Positions 1-9,127 of a DNA stretch of 64,000 nt are shown piece after piece (within the stretch, counting starts at the first letter, position 1; the number at the start of each line of letters is the position of its first letter). The DNA comes from Flavobacteriaceae bacterium Ga0077528 (GTDB lineage Bacteria > Bacteroidota > Bacteroidia > Flavobacteriales > Flavobacteriaceae). The stretch covers positions 117,792 through 181,791 of the forward strand of contig LNDX01000006.1 of the NCBI GenBank assembly GCA_001464475.1, written 5' to 3'. Position numbers and translations under genes: made by a program. Under the pieces are notes generated by a model that saw only the letters and a program-made list of their open reading frames with translations, did not search any database and was not told the origin of the DNA.

Positions 1-153
1 AAAAGTCTTAAAGTCAACGACAAAATAATTGTAAAAAGCCGCAGCGCAGGATGTTCGCCTAATCATCCCTATTTGATTATATCGAGCGATTATATTGCAA
101 AAGACAATAAGGTACTTTACAAACGTGACCTTAGTAAAAATAATGGTTGCTAA
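1..153 (+). CDS. C-terminal end of an unidentified protein (5' part outside window)
   Basis: An open frame runs from the first base to a TAA at 151-153 and gives 50 residues, ending in KRDLSKNNGC. It contains the stretch KSRSAGCSPNHPYLII. No start lies inside the window, so this is the tail of a longer protein. I do not recognise the family. A terminator-like hairpin follows at about 187-229, which supports a gene end here. Confidence 0.5.
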   Translation, partial: KSLKVNDKIIVKSRSAGCSPNHPYLIISSDYIAKDNKVLYKRDLSKNNGC

Positions 154-186
154 AGATAAGAGCCAAATTCACCAAAGAGTTTAAAT

Positions 187-229
187 AAAAAGCTGCACAA
201 ATCTCTCCTGACTTTGTAAAGCTTTTTTA
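187..229. terminator. Rho-independent-like terminator between convergent genes
   Basis: AAAAGCT and ACAAA on the left pair with TTTGT and AGCTTTT on the right around a loop of about 11 nt, followed by a T run. It lies between the gene tail ending at 153 and the convergent trmH ending at 257, and could serve both directions. Confidence 0.45.
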
Positions 230-256
230 TATTTTATAAAACTCAATCGTTGTAAG

Positions 257-919
257 CTATTCTTTAAGATTTGAATAATAACGTTCTTCAATTCGTTTAA
301 TATCTTTGATAGAATTTCTAGCCCAATCCAATCGTTTTTCAAGAATTTCTTCTTCGGTTAGTTGCCAATTTAAGTTCGATTGACGCAATCTATTAGTAAT
401 ATCTTGAATGATAATTGCCGCGGAAACCGAAATATTTAAACTTTCTGTAAAGCCAACCATCGGTATTTTGATATAACCATCGGCTTGGTCTATAACTTCT
501 GGCGAAAGTCCTTCTTTTTCAGTTCCAAAAAAAATAGCGCTTCGTTTTGTTATATCAAATTCGTGAATCAAGCACGAATCATTGTGTGGCGTTGTGGCGA
601 TAATTTGATAACCTTTTTCACGCATAGCATCCATGCAACTTTGCACTGAGTTGAATCGGTTTACATCAACCCATTTTTGTGCACCCATGGCAATTTCGGC
701 ATCGATTCTTTTACCAAATTTTTCTTCAATAACATTCAATTGTTGAATTCCAAAAACTTCACAACTACGCATCACCGCGCTAGTATTGTGCAACTGAAAA
801 ACGTCTTCCATTGCAATCGTAAAATGATTGGTTCTATTCTTTAAAACCTCTAAAAAGCGTTCTTTTCTGTTTTCAGTAAGGATATCTTCTAAATATGCTA
901 AGTAATCTAAATCGACCAT
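257..919 (-). CDS. trmH: TrmH-type tRNA 2'-O-ribose methyltransferase (SPOUT family)
   Basis: Transfers a methyl group from SAM to a ribose 2'-OH, most likely Gm18 of tRNA. All three SpoU/TrmH motifs are visible: motif 1 NTSAVMRSCEVFG (about residues 45-57, with the catalytic Arg51), motif 2 FFGTEKEGLSPE (about 130-141) and motif 3 IPMVGFTESLNISVSAA (about 152-168), which forms the trefoil-knot SAM site. The frame stays open to 955, but I start at the ATG at 919 (220 aa). A Bacteroidota -7 box TATTTTTG lies between the two candidate starts (939-946), so the upstream 12 codons would not be transcribed. Substrate choice within the TrmH family is inferred from the N-terminal region. Confidence 0.88.
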   Translation of the reverse strand: MVDLDYLAYLEDILTENRKERFLEVLKNRTNHFTIAMEDVFQLHNTSAVMRSCEVFGIQQLNVIEEKFGKRIDAEIAMGAQKWVDVNRFNSVQSCMDAMREKGYQIIATTPHNDSCLIHEFDITKRSAIFFGTEKEGLSPEVIDQADGYIKIPMVGFTESLNISVSAAIIIQDITNRLRQSNLNWQLTEEEILEKRLDWARNSIKDIKRIEERYYSNLKE

Positions 920-938
920 TTTAAAAAAATAATTTTGG

Positions 939-946
939 CAAAAATA
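939..946 (-). promoter_or_regulatory. -7 box of trmH promoter (TATTTTTG)
   Basis: Matches the Bacteroidota -7 consensus TAnnTTTG, read on the minus strand. It lies 19 nt upstream of the preferred trmH ATG and decides that start. Confidence 0.55.
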
Positions 947-980
947 GTAAAACAAGATTTATTCGAAACTTTTACTTTTA

Positions 981-988
981 TATCTTTG
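981..988 (+). promoter_or_regulatory. -7 box upstream of the sirtuin gene (TATCTTTG)
   Basis: Matches TAnnTTTG. If used, the transcript leader of about 95 nt would contain the whole 1002-1075 hairpin before the start codon at 1091. Confidence 0.4.
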
Positions 989-1001
989 AAGAAGTTACCG
1001 T

Positions 1002-1075
1002 TTTGTCATTTCGACGAAGGAGAAATCACATAATGTAAATTTCAAGTGAGATTTCTCCTTCGTCGAAATGACAAA
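1002..1075. repeat. 26-bp perfect inverted repeat in the leader of the sirtuin gene
   Basis: Positions 1002-1027 are exactly the reverse complement of 1050-1075, with a 22-nt AT-rich spacer. The arm contains GTCATTTCGACGAAGGAG. It resembles dispersed flavobacterial intergenic repeats; a related but different element, GTCATTCCGTAGGAATCTC, occurs twice elsewhere in this window (3778-3800 and 52868-52890). Confidence 0.8.
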
Positions 1076-1090
1076 CTATATGTAAATTAA

Positions 1091-1783
1091 ATGAAAAAGA
1101 AATTAGTAGTTTTAACTGGTGCAGGAATTTCTGCAGAAAGTGGTATCAAAACCTTTCGTGATGCTGATGGTTTATGGGAAGGACACGATGTAATGGAAGT
1201 TGCTTCGCCTGAAGGTTGGCGCAATAATCAAGAATTGGTTTTAGATTTTTACAATCAAAGACGAAGACAATTACATCAAGTGAAACCTAATTTAGGACAT
1301 AAAACTTTAGCAGATTTAGAGAACGATTTTGACGTTCATATAATTACTCAAAACGTAGATAATTTGCACGAACAAGCTGGAAGTTCAAAGGTTTTACATC
1401 TTCATGGTGAACTATTAAAAGTGAGAAGTGTAAAAGACAGCAACTACATTTTAGATTGGTCACACGATTTAAAAAGTGGTGATGTTGATAAAAACGGACA
1501 TCAATTACGACCACATATCGTTTGGTTTGGCGAAGATGTTCCAGCGCTTGAAGAAGCTTTGCAAATTGTTCAAACTGCAGATATTATTGCCGTAATTGGC
1601 ACTTCATTACAAGTATATCCAGCAGCAGGATTGATTCATTACGGAAAACCAAACACACCTATTTATTATATTGACCCAAAACCTGCAACGATATATGAAT
1701 TAGCCAATCCGCTAGAAGTAATTCCTATGAATGCAACCGAAGGTGTTCCGTTTTTGAGAGAAAAATTGCGAAGAAGAGAATAG
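1091..1783 (+). CDS. Sir2-family NAD-dependent protein deacylase without zinc cysteines
   Basis: Removes acyl groups from lysines using NAD+. The NAD-binding GAGISAESGI (about residues 10-19), the TQNVDNLH box (86-93) and the catalytic His105 in HLHGEL are present. Y54 and R57 (YNQR) match the Tyr-x-x-Arg pair that marks class III sirtuins (SIRT5, CobB) acting on succinyl or malonyl lysine. The 230-aa protein contains no cysteine at all, so the usual four-Cys structural zinc site between the HG box and the second Rossmann half is absent. Start ATG at 1091, with an AT-rich leader carrying a large hairpin. Desuccinylase activity is an inference from the Y-x-x-R pair. Confidence 0.88.
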   Translation: MKKKLVVLTGAGISAESGIKTFRDADGLWEGHDVMEVASPEGWRNNQELVLDFYNQRRRQLHQVKPNLGHKTLADLENDFDVHIITQNVDNLHEQAGSSKVLHLHGELLKVRSVKDSNYILDWSHDLKSGDVDKNGHQLRPHIVWFGEDVPALEEALQIVQTADIIAVIGTSLQVYPAAGLIHYGKPNTPIYYIDPKPATIYELANPLEVIPMNATEGVPFLREKLRRRE

Positions 1784-1861
1784 AAAACAGAGAATAGAAA
1801 ATAGATTCTATGGATAGTCTATTTTCTTTGTTCTATATTCTATATTCTAAAATCGTTTAAC

Positions 1862-1869
1862 TATTTTTG
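1862..1869 (+). promoter_or_regulatory. -7 box of purB promoter (TATTTTTG)
   Basis: Matches TAnnTTTG, 55 nt upstream of the purB ATG at 1925. Confidence 0.5.
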
Positions 1870-1924
1870 CGCTTTAAAAATAACTAGATTCTGAATCAAG
1901 TTCAGAATAAACAACACAACAACA

Positions 1925-3268
1925 ATGCAACTAACAGAATTAAACGCTATTTCACCAATTGACGGAAGATATCGAAGTAAAACCGTTTCTTTATCACCAT
2001 TTTTTTCGGAAGAAGCACTTATAAAATACCGAGTTTTAATTGAAGTCGAATATTTTATTGCTTTATGCGAAGCCGATTTACCACAACTTTCAGGTGTAAA
2101 CAAATCGGTTTTTGATGCCTTACGTCAAATTTATACTAACTTTTCAACGGAAGATGCACTTTGGATAAAAGAAACCGAAAAAACGACTAATCACGATGTA
2201 AAAGCTGTTGAATACTTCATTAAAAGTAAATTTGATGAATTAGGATTAGAACCTTTCAAAGAATTCATCCACTTCGGATTGACTTCTCAAGACATCAATA
2301 ACACTGCGATTCCTTTATCAACAAAAGAAGCTTTTGAAAAAGTATATTTACCAAGTTTGATTGCTGTAATTGCAAAATTAAAAGAATTAGCAATGGAATG
2401 GAAAGATATTCCAATGTTAGCAAGAACACACGGACAACCGGCTTCTCCTACTCGATTGGGAAAAGAAATTTTGGTTTTTGTAGAACGTTTGGAAGAGCAA
2501 ATGCGATTGTTATTTAATGTTCCATTTGCAGCAAAATTTGGTGGCGCTACTGGAAATTACAACGCACATCATGTAGCTTATCCAAACACCGATTGGAAAA
2601 AATTCGGAACCGATTTCGTAGAATCAACTTTAGGATTACAACATTCTTTTCCAACAACACAAATAGAACATTACGATCATTTTGCAGCATTTTTTGATGC
2701 TTTAAAACGAATTAACACCATCCTTATTGACTTAGATAGAGATATTTGGACGTATGTTTCGATGGATTATTTCAAACAAAAAATCAAAGCTGGAGAAATT
2801 GGTTCGTCAGCAATGCCACATAAAGTGAATCCAATTGACTTTGAAAATTCAGAAGGAAATTTAGGAATTGCGAATGCTATTTTCGAACATCTTTCTGCTA
2901 AATTACCAATTTCAAGATTGCAACGCGATTTGACTGATAGTACGGTTTTAAGAAACATAGGAGTTCCGATGGGACATACTTTAATTGCATTTGAAGCTAC
3001 TTTGAAAGGGCTGAATAAATTAGTTTTAAACGAAGTTAAATTTGAAGAAGATTTAGAGAAAAACTGGGCAGTTGTAGCCGAAGCAATTCAAACGATTTTA
3101 CGTCGTGAAGGTTATCCAAATCCTTATGAAGCTTTAAAGGATTTAACTAGAACTAATACTATTATCAATAAAGAAGCTATTCATAATTTCATTCAAACAC
3201 TTAACGTTTCAGATGAAATTAAAGTGGAATTGATGCAGATTAGTCCTAGTAATTATTTGGGTATTTAA
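1925..3268 (+). CDS. purB: Adenylosuccinate lyase
   Basis: Catalyses two fumarate-releasing steps of purine synthesis: SAICAR to AICAR and adenylosuccinate to AMP. The fumarase/aspartase signature SSAMPHKVNP sits at about residues 294-303, with the catalytic Ser loop. The N-terminal ISPIDGRYRSK and TSQDINNTA (about 120-128) are typical of PurB. The 447-aa length fits the family. The gene stands alone and is followed by a strong hairpin terminator at 3303-3346. Confidence 0.96.
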   Translation: MQLTELNAISPIDGRYRSKTVSLSPFFSEEALIKYRVLIEVEYFIALCEADLPQLSGVNKSVFDALRQIYTNFSTEDALWIKETEKTTNHDVKAVEYFIKSKFDELGLEPFKEFIHFGLTSQDINNTAIPLSTKEAFEKVYLPSLIAVIAKLKELAMEWKDIPMLARTHGQPASPTRLGKEILVFVERLEEQMRLLFNVPFAAKFGGATGNYNAHHVAYPNTDWKKFGTDFVESTLGLQHSFPTTQIEHYDHFAAFFDALKRINTILIDLDRDIWTYVSMDYFKQKIKAGEIGSSAMPHKVNPIDFENSEGNLGIANAIFEHLSAKLPISRLQRDLTDSTVLRNIGVPMGHTLIAFEATLKGLNKLVLNEVKFEEDLEKNWAVVAEAIQTILRREGYPNPYEALKDLTRTNTIINKEAIHNFIQTLNVSDEIKVELMQISPSNYLGI

Positions 3269-3302
3269 ATTTAACCACAAAGACACGAAGATTAAAAAGC
3301 AC

Positions 3303-3346
3303 AAAGCTCACAAAGTATTTATATCCTTTGTGAGCTTTATTTTTTG
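3303..3346. terminator. Bidirectional hairpin terminator after purB
   Basis: AAAGCTCACAAAG (3303-3315) pairs perfectly with CTTTGTGAGCTTT (3326-3338) and is followed by a T-rich tract. It lies between purB and the convergent gene ending at 3360. Confidence 0.7.
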
Positions 3347-3359
3347 TTTAGAAAACGAA

Positions 3360-3761
3360 TTATACAATTAATATTTCGATATCATCTAAATTTCGATTAC
3401 GTCTACTTCTACCTAATACTTTAGACATTACAATATTTGGAATATTAAATGGAAAAGAGAAAAACTCTAAAATTGAATCTTTTAAAATGATATCATTATA
3501 ATTGTGAACCGATATTTTGAATTTTCCGTAGTTATTAATGTCAAAAGCATAAAACTTAATTGCTTTTTTTCCACATTTAAAATCTCTTCCTTTAAGGTAA
3601 AACTCCCTTAATTCAATATCTTCATTAGTTTCTAAATTTACAATTTGAACATAAAAATCAGGATTCGTTTTGATATGATGTCCACCAAGAATATAGATAA
3701 CATAAGAACCATAAAATATTTCTGATTCTGTTGTGTCTTGAATATTAAATTTGATACTCAT
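3360..3761 (-). CDS. Hypothetical protein, 133 aa
   Basis: I do not recognise this protein. It has no signal peptide or membrane segment. It is rich in beta-type, aromatic and charged residues (FYGSYVIYILGGHH near residue 16; RDFKCGKKAIKFYAFD in the middle) and ends in a short basic stretch, GRSRRNRN, before DDIEILIV. It lies between purB and guaB on the minus strand with an intergenic repeat (3778-3800) just upstream. It could be a small beta-sandwich protein; that is only an impression. Confidence 0.6.
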   Translation of the reverse strand: MSIKFNIQDTTESEIFYGSYVIYILGGHHIKTNPDFYVQIVNLETNEDIELREFYLKGRDFKCGKKAIKFYAFDINNYGKFKISVHNYNDIILKDSILEFFSFPFNIPNIVMSKVLGRSRRNRNLDDIEILIV

Positions 3762-3777
3762 ATAAGCGATAATGAAG

Positions 3778-3800
3778 TGAGATTCCTACGGAATGACAAC
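3778..3800 (+). repeat. Dispersed 23-bp repeat, copy 1
   Basis: The sequence beginning TGAGATTCCTACGG and ending AATGACAAC is the exact reverse complement of 52868-52890. It is itself a partial palindrome around TCCTACGGA. It is followed at 3800-3838 by ACTGAAA-type low-complexity filler. Confidence 0.75.
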
Positions 3801-3839
3801 TGCGAACTGAAATCTGCAAACTGAAAACTAAGCACTAAA

Positions 3840-5312
3840 CTATCTAGAATAATTCGGAGCTTCTTTAGTAATCGTAACATTATGAGGATGACTTTCGCCA
3901 ATTCCGCTAGTTGTGATTCTTACAAATCTTCCTGTTTCTTGAAGCGTTGGAATATCTTTAGCACCGCAATAACCCATTCCGGCACGAAGTCCACCAACGA
4001 ATTGTTGCATACTCTCGTTTAATTCACCTTTATATGGAACACGACCCACAATTCCTTCTGGAACTAGCTTTTTAATATCGTCTTCAACATCTTGGAAATA
4101 TCTGTCTTTTGAACCTTCTTGCATTGCTTCAACAGAACCCATTCCGCGATACGATTTGAATTTTCTTCCTTCAAAAATAATAGTTTCTCCAGGAGATTCT
4201 TTTGTTCCTGCTAAAAGTGAACCAAGCATTACACAATCAGCTCCAGCAGCAATCGCTTTTGGAATATCTCCTGTGTAACGAATTCCACCATCTGCAATTA
4301 CTGGAACTCCTGAACCTCTCAAAGCCGCAGCAACTTCCAAAACTGCTGAAAATTGTGGAAAACCAACTCCAGCAACAACTCTTGTAGTACAAATAGAACC
4401 TGGACCAATTCCGACTTTTACGCCATCAGCACCATTTTCTACTAAATATAAAGCAGCTTCTGCAGTCGCAATATTTCCAACAATAACATCAAGATTTGGG
4501 AATTTAGCTTTCACCAATTTCAAAACATCAACCACACCTTTTGTGTGACCGTGAGCCGTATCAATAATTACAGCATCAACTCCTGCGTTTACTAAAGCGG
4601 TTGCTCTTTCTACAGCATCGGCAGTAACTCCAAGAGCTGCAGCAACTCGAAGACGACCAAATTTATCTTTATTAGCAACAGGTTTTTGTGCTAATTTGGT
4701 AATATCTCTAAACGTAATTAATCCAACTAATTTATTATTAGAATCAACTACTGGTAGTTTTTCAATTTTATTTTGTTGCAAAATTCCCTCTGCTTCTTGC
4801 AAAGTTGTTCCTTCGGCAGCCGTAACAAGATGTTCCGAAGTCATTACTTCTAAAATAGAACGCGAATTGATTTTCTCAAAACGCAAATCTCTATTAGTCA
4901 CAATTCCTTTTAAAATTCCGTTTTCATCAACAACAGGAATTCCGCCAATTCCGTGTTCTTTCATCAACATTTTAGCATCACCAACGGTCGAATTCAAAGG
5001 CAAAGTTACTGGATCTATAATCATACCAGCTTCGGCACGTTTTACTTTTCTAACCTTTGCAGCTTGTTGCTCAATAGTCATATTTTTGTGTAAAACACCA
5101 ATTCCGCCTTCTTGCGCCATAGCAATTGCCATAGAACTTTCGGTAACGGTATCCATAGCTGCAGAAACAACTGGAACATTCAACGTAATATTTCTAGATA
5201 TTTTCGATTGAATATTAACTTCGCGCGGTAAAACTTCGGAATAATTTGGAATTAGCAGTACATCGTCATAGGTTAAACCTTCGCCAACGATCTTAGTAGT
5301 GTGTGCTTTCAT
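3840..5312 (-). CDS. guaB: Inosine-5'-monophosphate dehydrogenase
   Basis: Oxidises IMP to XMP with NAD+, the committed step of GMP synthesis. The TIM-barrel catalytic loop [15 protein letters not shown] carries the active Cys at about residue 307. The phosphate-binding [25 protein letters not shown] segments are present. Two CBS domains are inserted at about residues 95-210 ([20 protein letters not shown]). The 490-aa length matches the family. It is transcribed alone from a -7 box at 5345-5352. Confidence 0.97.
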   Translation of the reverse strand: MKAHTTKIVGEGLTYDDVLLIPNYSEVLPREVNIQSKISRNITLNVPVVSAAMDTVTESSMAIAMAQEGGIGVLHKNMTIEQQAAKVRKVKRAEAGMIIDPVTLPLNSTVGDAKMLMKEHGIGGIPVVDENGILKGIVTNRDLRFEKINSRSILEVMTSEHLVTAAEGTTLQEAEGILQQNKIEKLPVVDSNNKLVGLITFRDITKLAQKPVANKDKFGRLRVAAALGVTADAVERATALVNAGVDAVIIDTAHGHTKGVVDVLKLVKAKFPNLDVIVGNIATAEAALYLVENGADGVKVGIGPGSICTTRVVAGVGFPQFSAVLEVAAALRGSGVPVIADGGIRYTGDIPKAIAAGADCVMLGSLLAGTKESPGETIIFEGRKFKSYRGMGSVEAMQEGSKDRYFQDVEDDIKKLVPEGIVGRVPYKGELNESMQQFVGGLRAGMGYCGAKDIPTLQETGRFVRITTSGIGESHPHNVTITKEAPNYSR

Positions 5313-5344
5313 TTTGCAATTTGTAGTTGTAGTTAAATTGCGTG

Positions 5345-5352
5345 CAAATATA
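5345..5352 (-). promoter_or_regulatory. -7 box of guaB promoter (TATATTTG)
   Basis: Matches TAnnTTTG on the minus strand, 32 nt before the guaB ATG. Confidence 0.5.
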
Positions 5353-5468
5353 GTGAAAAAGTAAATAGTAATTAGTGAATAGTGATTAGTTTTATCATTT
5401 TGTAAATTAAAATGACTAAAAATCCAATAAAAATGATTAACTTTAGTGTAACTTCTTAATTCAGTTTT

Positions 5469-7907
5469 ATGATAGATTCTAAAGATAAAATTTCAGGGCT
5501 TTCCAATGAAGAAGTTACTTCCTCTAGAACCAAAAATGGTAGCAATTCTTTAGAACATCAAGAAAAAAATCATTTTTTGATGTCTTTGCTAGAAATGGTT
5601 AAAGAACCTATGTTTTTATTATTGGTGGCTGCTGCAAGCATTTATTATATTTCGGGCGATTATGGTGATGGAATTTTTATGACGGTTGCTATCTTTTTAG
5701 TGGCAGCGATTTCACTTTTCCAAGAAGCACGAAGCAGGAATGCAATTGAAACGCTAAAAAAGCTATCGCAACCCAAAAGTAAAGTAATAAGAAACAGTGA
5801 ATTAATTGAAATTCCGAGTGAAGAAATAGTGCTTGGTGATTTCATTCAAGTGGAAGAAGGAACCTTTATTCCTGCTGATGCAAACATCATACAATCTAAT
5901 GATTTTTCGGTAAATGAATCCATTTTGACTGGAGAATCGTTATCGGTTTTTAAAAATGAAACTTCCGAAAATAAAACCATTTACCAAGGAACTACTGTCG
6001 CAACTGGTTTGGCAATTGGCGAAGTTATTGCCATCGGAAATCAAACTAGCTTGGGTAAAATTGGTAAAAGCATTGCAACTATCGTTGAAGAAAAAACACC
6101 TTTACAAATACAAATCAACAATTTTGTAACCAAAATGTCGGTTATTGGTTTAGTTGTTTTCCTTATTGTTTGGGCAATCAACTATTATCATTCAAGAGTT
6201 GTTTTAGATAGTTTGTTAAAAGCTTTAACCATTGCAATGAGTGTGATTCCTGAGGAAATTCCGGTAGCTTTTGCCTCTTTTATGGCGCTTGGAGCTTGGC
6301 GATTAATGAAAATGGGAATCATAACCAAACAAACTAAAACCGTTGAAACTCTTGGAAGTGCCACGGTAATTTGCACAGATAAAACTGGAACAATTACTGA
6401 AAACAAAATGAGTTTGGCACAATTATATGTTTTTAAATCAAATGAAATTGTTGATACAAAAAATAGCCTAAATCTTGATGCAATAGAAGTTTTAAAAGAT
6501 GCAATGTGGTCAAGCGAACCCATTCCGTTTGATACTATGGAACTTGCTATTCACGAAACTTACGCCAAATTAGACTCAGTTGATGAACGTCCGAATTTTA
6601 AATTAGTTCACGAATATCCTTTGGGCGGAAAACCTCCTATGATGACGCATATTTTTGAAGATTCTAAGGGTACAAAAATTATAGCGGCTAAAGGTGCGCC
6701 CGAAGCAATTATAGCGGTCAGTCAATTATCGGAAAATGAAAAAAATGGCTAACGAAGGTTATCGTGTTTTGGGTGTTGGCGTAACCGAATTTCCAGGAAC
6801 AGATTATCCAAAAACACAACAAGAATTTAAGTTTAATTTTAAAGGATTAGTTGCTTTTTATGATCCGCCTAAAGCTAATATTCAAAACGTTTTTGAGACG
6901 TTTTACAAAGCTGGAATTGAATTAAAAATAGTTACAGGCGATAATGCTCAAACCACGACAACAATAGCAAAACAAGTTGGTTTTAAAGATGCTGATAAAG
7001 TACTAAACGGCGACGAATTAATGGCAATGGACGAAGCAACATTAAAAGTAAAAGTGATGGAAACTGCCATTTTTACAAGAATGTTTCCTGAAGCAAAACT
7101 AAAAATTATTCAAGCTCTAAAAGACAATAATCAAACGATGGTCCGGCGTTGAAATCGGCTCATATCGGAATTGCTATGGGTAAAAAAGGAACTGAAATTG
7201 CTAAACAAGCCGCCAATTTAATTTTGATTGACGATGACTTTGCAAAAATGACCGACGCCATTGCAATGGGAAGAAAAATTTATGTTAATTTAAAAAAAGC
7301 TATTCAATACATAATTTCAATCCATATTCCAATAATTTTGGTTGTGTTTATACCATTAGCATTAGGCTGGATATACCCTAATATTTTTACACCAGTTCAT
7401 ATAATTTTCTTGGAAATAATTATGGGACCAACTTGTTCTATCATTTATGAAAATGAACCTATGGAACGCAATTTAATGTTAGAAAAACCAAGACCATTGA
7501 CAACTACATTTTTCAACTTTAAAGAGATTACCATTAGTATTATTCAAGGAGTTGTCATTACTTTAGGATTGCTTTTTATGTATCAATATTGTATTCAAAA
7601 TAACTTTTCGGAAAGCTATACACGAACATCAATTTTTCTAACTTTGATTGCATCAAATATTTTTCTGACGTTAGAAAATCGTTCGTTTTATTATTCAATT
7701 TTTACCACAATTCGTTATAAAAACAATTTGGTTTTAATAATTATTGGAATAACAATAGTACTAACATCGCTCTTGCTTTTTGTATCTGTTTTTTCAAAAT
7801 TCTTTTTGTTTGAAATGGTAGATTACACACAAATTGGATTTAGTATTTTAGTTGGATTTGTATCAGTAATATGGATTGAATTTTATAAGCTGTTTAAAAG
7901 ACGTTGA
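5469..7907 (+). pseudogene. Cation-transporting P-type ATPase, broken by two internal frame changes
   Basis: The three frames 5469-6752, 6736-7152 and 7149-7907 together read as one P2-type (Ca2+-like) ATPase of about 817 residues. Visible parts are the TGES actuator motif, the PEEIP membrane motif, the phosphorylation site DKTGTITE, KGAPEA in the nucleotide domain, a TGDNAQTT motif and the C-terminal membrane helices. Near 6736-6752 the frame shifts between SENEK and MANEGYRVLG, and the usual linker residues are missing. Near 7137 the hinge motif TGDGVNDGPAL is reduced to DGPAL; loss of 28 nt would explain both the missing residues and the frame change. Without the GDGxND magnesium site the enzyme could not turn over, so I call it a decayed gene, not sequencing error. 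Confidence 0.82.
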
Positions 7908-7989
7908 TTTTCAGACACGAACCTGCTTGTCGTCAAACACGAATTGCACGAATTTGCACGAATTAAATTACTTTAAAATTACACGAAGT

Positions 7990-8052
7990 ACAACTAACTG
8001 AAAACTATTACTGAGAACTGAAAACTGAGACTGAGAACTGAGACTGAAAACT
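7990..8052. repeat. Low-complexity CTGAGAACTGAAAA filler
   Basis: The segment is a run of imperfect copies of ACTGAAAACT and ACTGAGAACTGA. It directly abuts the stop codon of the HMG-CoA lyase gene. Similar filler occurs near 3800-3838. Just before it (about 7937-7965) GCACGAATT is repeated. Confidence 0.6.
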
Positions 8053-8054
8053 TC

Positions 8055-8918
8055 TCAGTGAAATTCTCCAAATAAACGTGAAGCCACATTATAAGCGCTT
8101 TCAAAACTCATTGGACTAGTATTGGTATCTGCTTTTTGTTGGGTGAAATAGGATAACATTTTCTCGGTTGGCATATTGCCTGTTAAATCGTCTTTTGCCA
8201 TTGGACAACCACCAAAACCTTGAATCGCACCATCATAACGACGACAACCTGCTTTGAAAGCTGCATCAATCTTTTCGTGCCATTTATCTGGAGTAGTGTG
8301 CAAATGCGCTCCAAATTCAATTTTAGGATATTTTGGAATTAAATTCGAAAATAAATAGTCAATAACTTCGGGCGTTGAACTTCCAATAGTATCTGAAAGT
8401 GATAAAATTTTCACACCCATATTGGCTAATTTTTCGGTCCACTCGCCTACTACGTCAACGTTCCAAACATCACCATAAGGATTTCCGAAACCCATTGAAA
8501 TGTAGGTCACGACTTCTTTATTAGATTTGTCTGCTATATCCAAAATTTCTTGTAAGGTGATTAAACTTTCGGCAATAGTTTTGTGCGTATTTCGCATTTG
8601 AAAATTCTCAGAAATAGAAAATGGGAAACCTAAATATTGTATTTCCTTATGAACGGAAGCCAACTCAGCACCTTGTGTATTGGCAATAATGGCAAGTAAT
8701 TTACTTTGGGTTTGAGACAAATCTAATTGTGCTAAAACCTCAGCAGTATCGACCATTTGCGGAATAGCTTTGGGCGAAACAAAACTACCAAAATCAATAG
8801 TATCAAAGCCTACACGAAGTAGCGCTTGAATATAATCCACTTTTCGTTGGGTTGGAATAAACGATTTGATGCCTTGCATAGCATCACGTGGACATTCTAT
8901 TATTTTGATTTTTTCCAT
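8055..8918 (-). CDS. Hydroxymethylglutaryl-CoA lyase
   Basis: Cleaves HMG-CoA to acetyl-CoA and acetoacetate, the last step of leucine breakdown. It is a DRE-TIM metallolyase: the N-terminal IIECPRDAMQGIKSFIPT carries the Arg-Asp pair at the active site, and GAHLHTT supplies the metal-binding His-x-His. The cysteine loop GFGGCPMAKDDLTGN near residue 240 is close to the lyase signature. The 287-aa length fits. It is transcribed alone from a -7 box at 8926-8933, so no leucine-degradation operon is visible. Confidence 0.9.
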   Translation of the reverse strand: MEKIKIIECPRDAMQGIKSFIPTQRKVDYIQALLRVGFDTIDFGSFVSPKAIPQMVDTAEVLAQLDLSQTQSKLLAIIANTQGAELASVHKEIQYLGFPFSISENFQMRNTHKTIAESLITLQEILDIADKSNKEVVTYISMGFGNPYGDVWNVDVVGEWTEKLANMGVKILSLSDTIGSSTPEVIDYLFSNLIPKYPKIEFGAHLHTTPDKWHEKIDAAFKAGCRRYDGAIQGFGGCPMAKDDLTGNMPTEKMLSYFTQQKADTNTSPMSFESAYNVASRLFGEFH

Positions 8919-8925
8919 AGGTTGT

Positions 8926-8933
8926 CAAAGATA
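8926..8933 (-). promoter_or_regulatory. -7 box of HMG-CoA lyase promoter (TATCTTTG)
   Basis: Matches TAnnTTTG on the minus strand, 7 nt before the start codon at 8918, so the leader would be very short or absent. Confidence 0.5.
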
Positions 8934-8986
8934 CTAAAGAATTTCTTTTTACGAAATCGTTTTTTATAGAAGTAGTAAAATAAATT

Positions 8987-9088
8987 ATTACACTTATCGG
9001 TAATAAATTGAAATATTACACATTTTGGTAATAATTTAAAATATTACGTATTTTGGTAATAAATTGAAATATTACGTATTTTGGTAAT
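8987..9088. promoter_or_regulatory. Four phased ATTAC-N8-GTAAT palindromes (likely operators) upstream of satD-like gene
   Basis: Sites at 8987-9004, 9015-9032, 9043-9060 and 9071-9088 each have ATTAC and GTAAT half-sites 8 nt apart. The starts are exactly 28 bp apart, so the array is strictly periodic. Two sites read ATTACGTATTTTGGTAAT exactly. The last ends 27 nt before the -7 box of the downstream gene. Autoregulation by its C-terminal helix-turn-helix is an inference. Confidence 0.75.
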
Positions 9089-9115
9089 AATTGTTGTTTT
9101 TTGAAAAAAAATTAA

Positions 9116-9123
9116 TACATTTG
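9116..9123 (+). promoter_or_regulatory. -7 box of satD-like promoter (TACATTTG)
   Basis: Matches TAnnTTTG; a TTG lies 19 nt upstream (9094-9096). The start codon at 9128 is only 4 nt after the box, which suggests a leaderless transcript. Confidence 0.55.
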
Positions 9124-9127
9124 ACCT

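Noticed and set aside
1861..2103. Minus-strand open frame opposite the start of purB
   Set aside because: Antisense shadow of a strongly supported gene.
5469..7907. Programmed frameshifting in the P-type ATPase gene
   Set aside because: Essential residues are missing at both junctions, which slippage could not restore.
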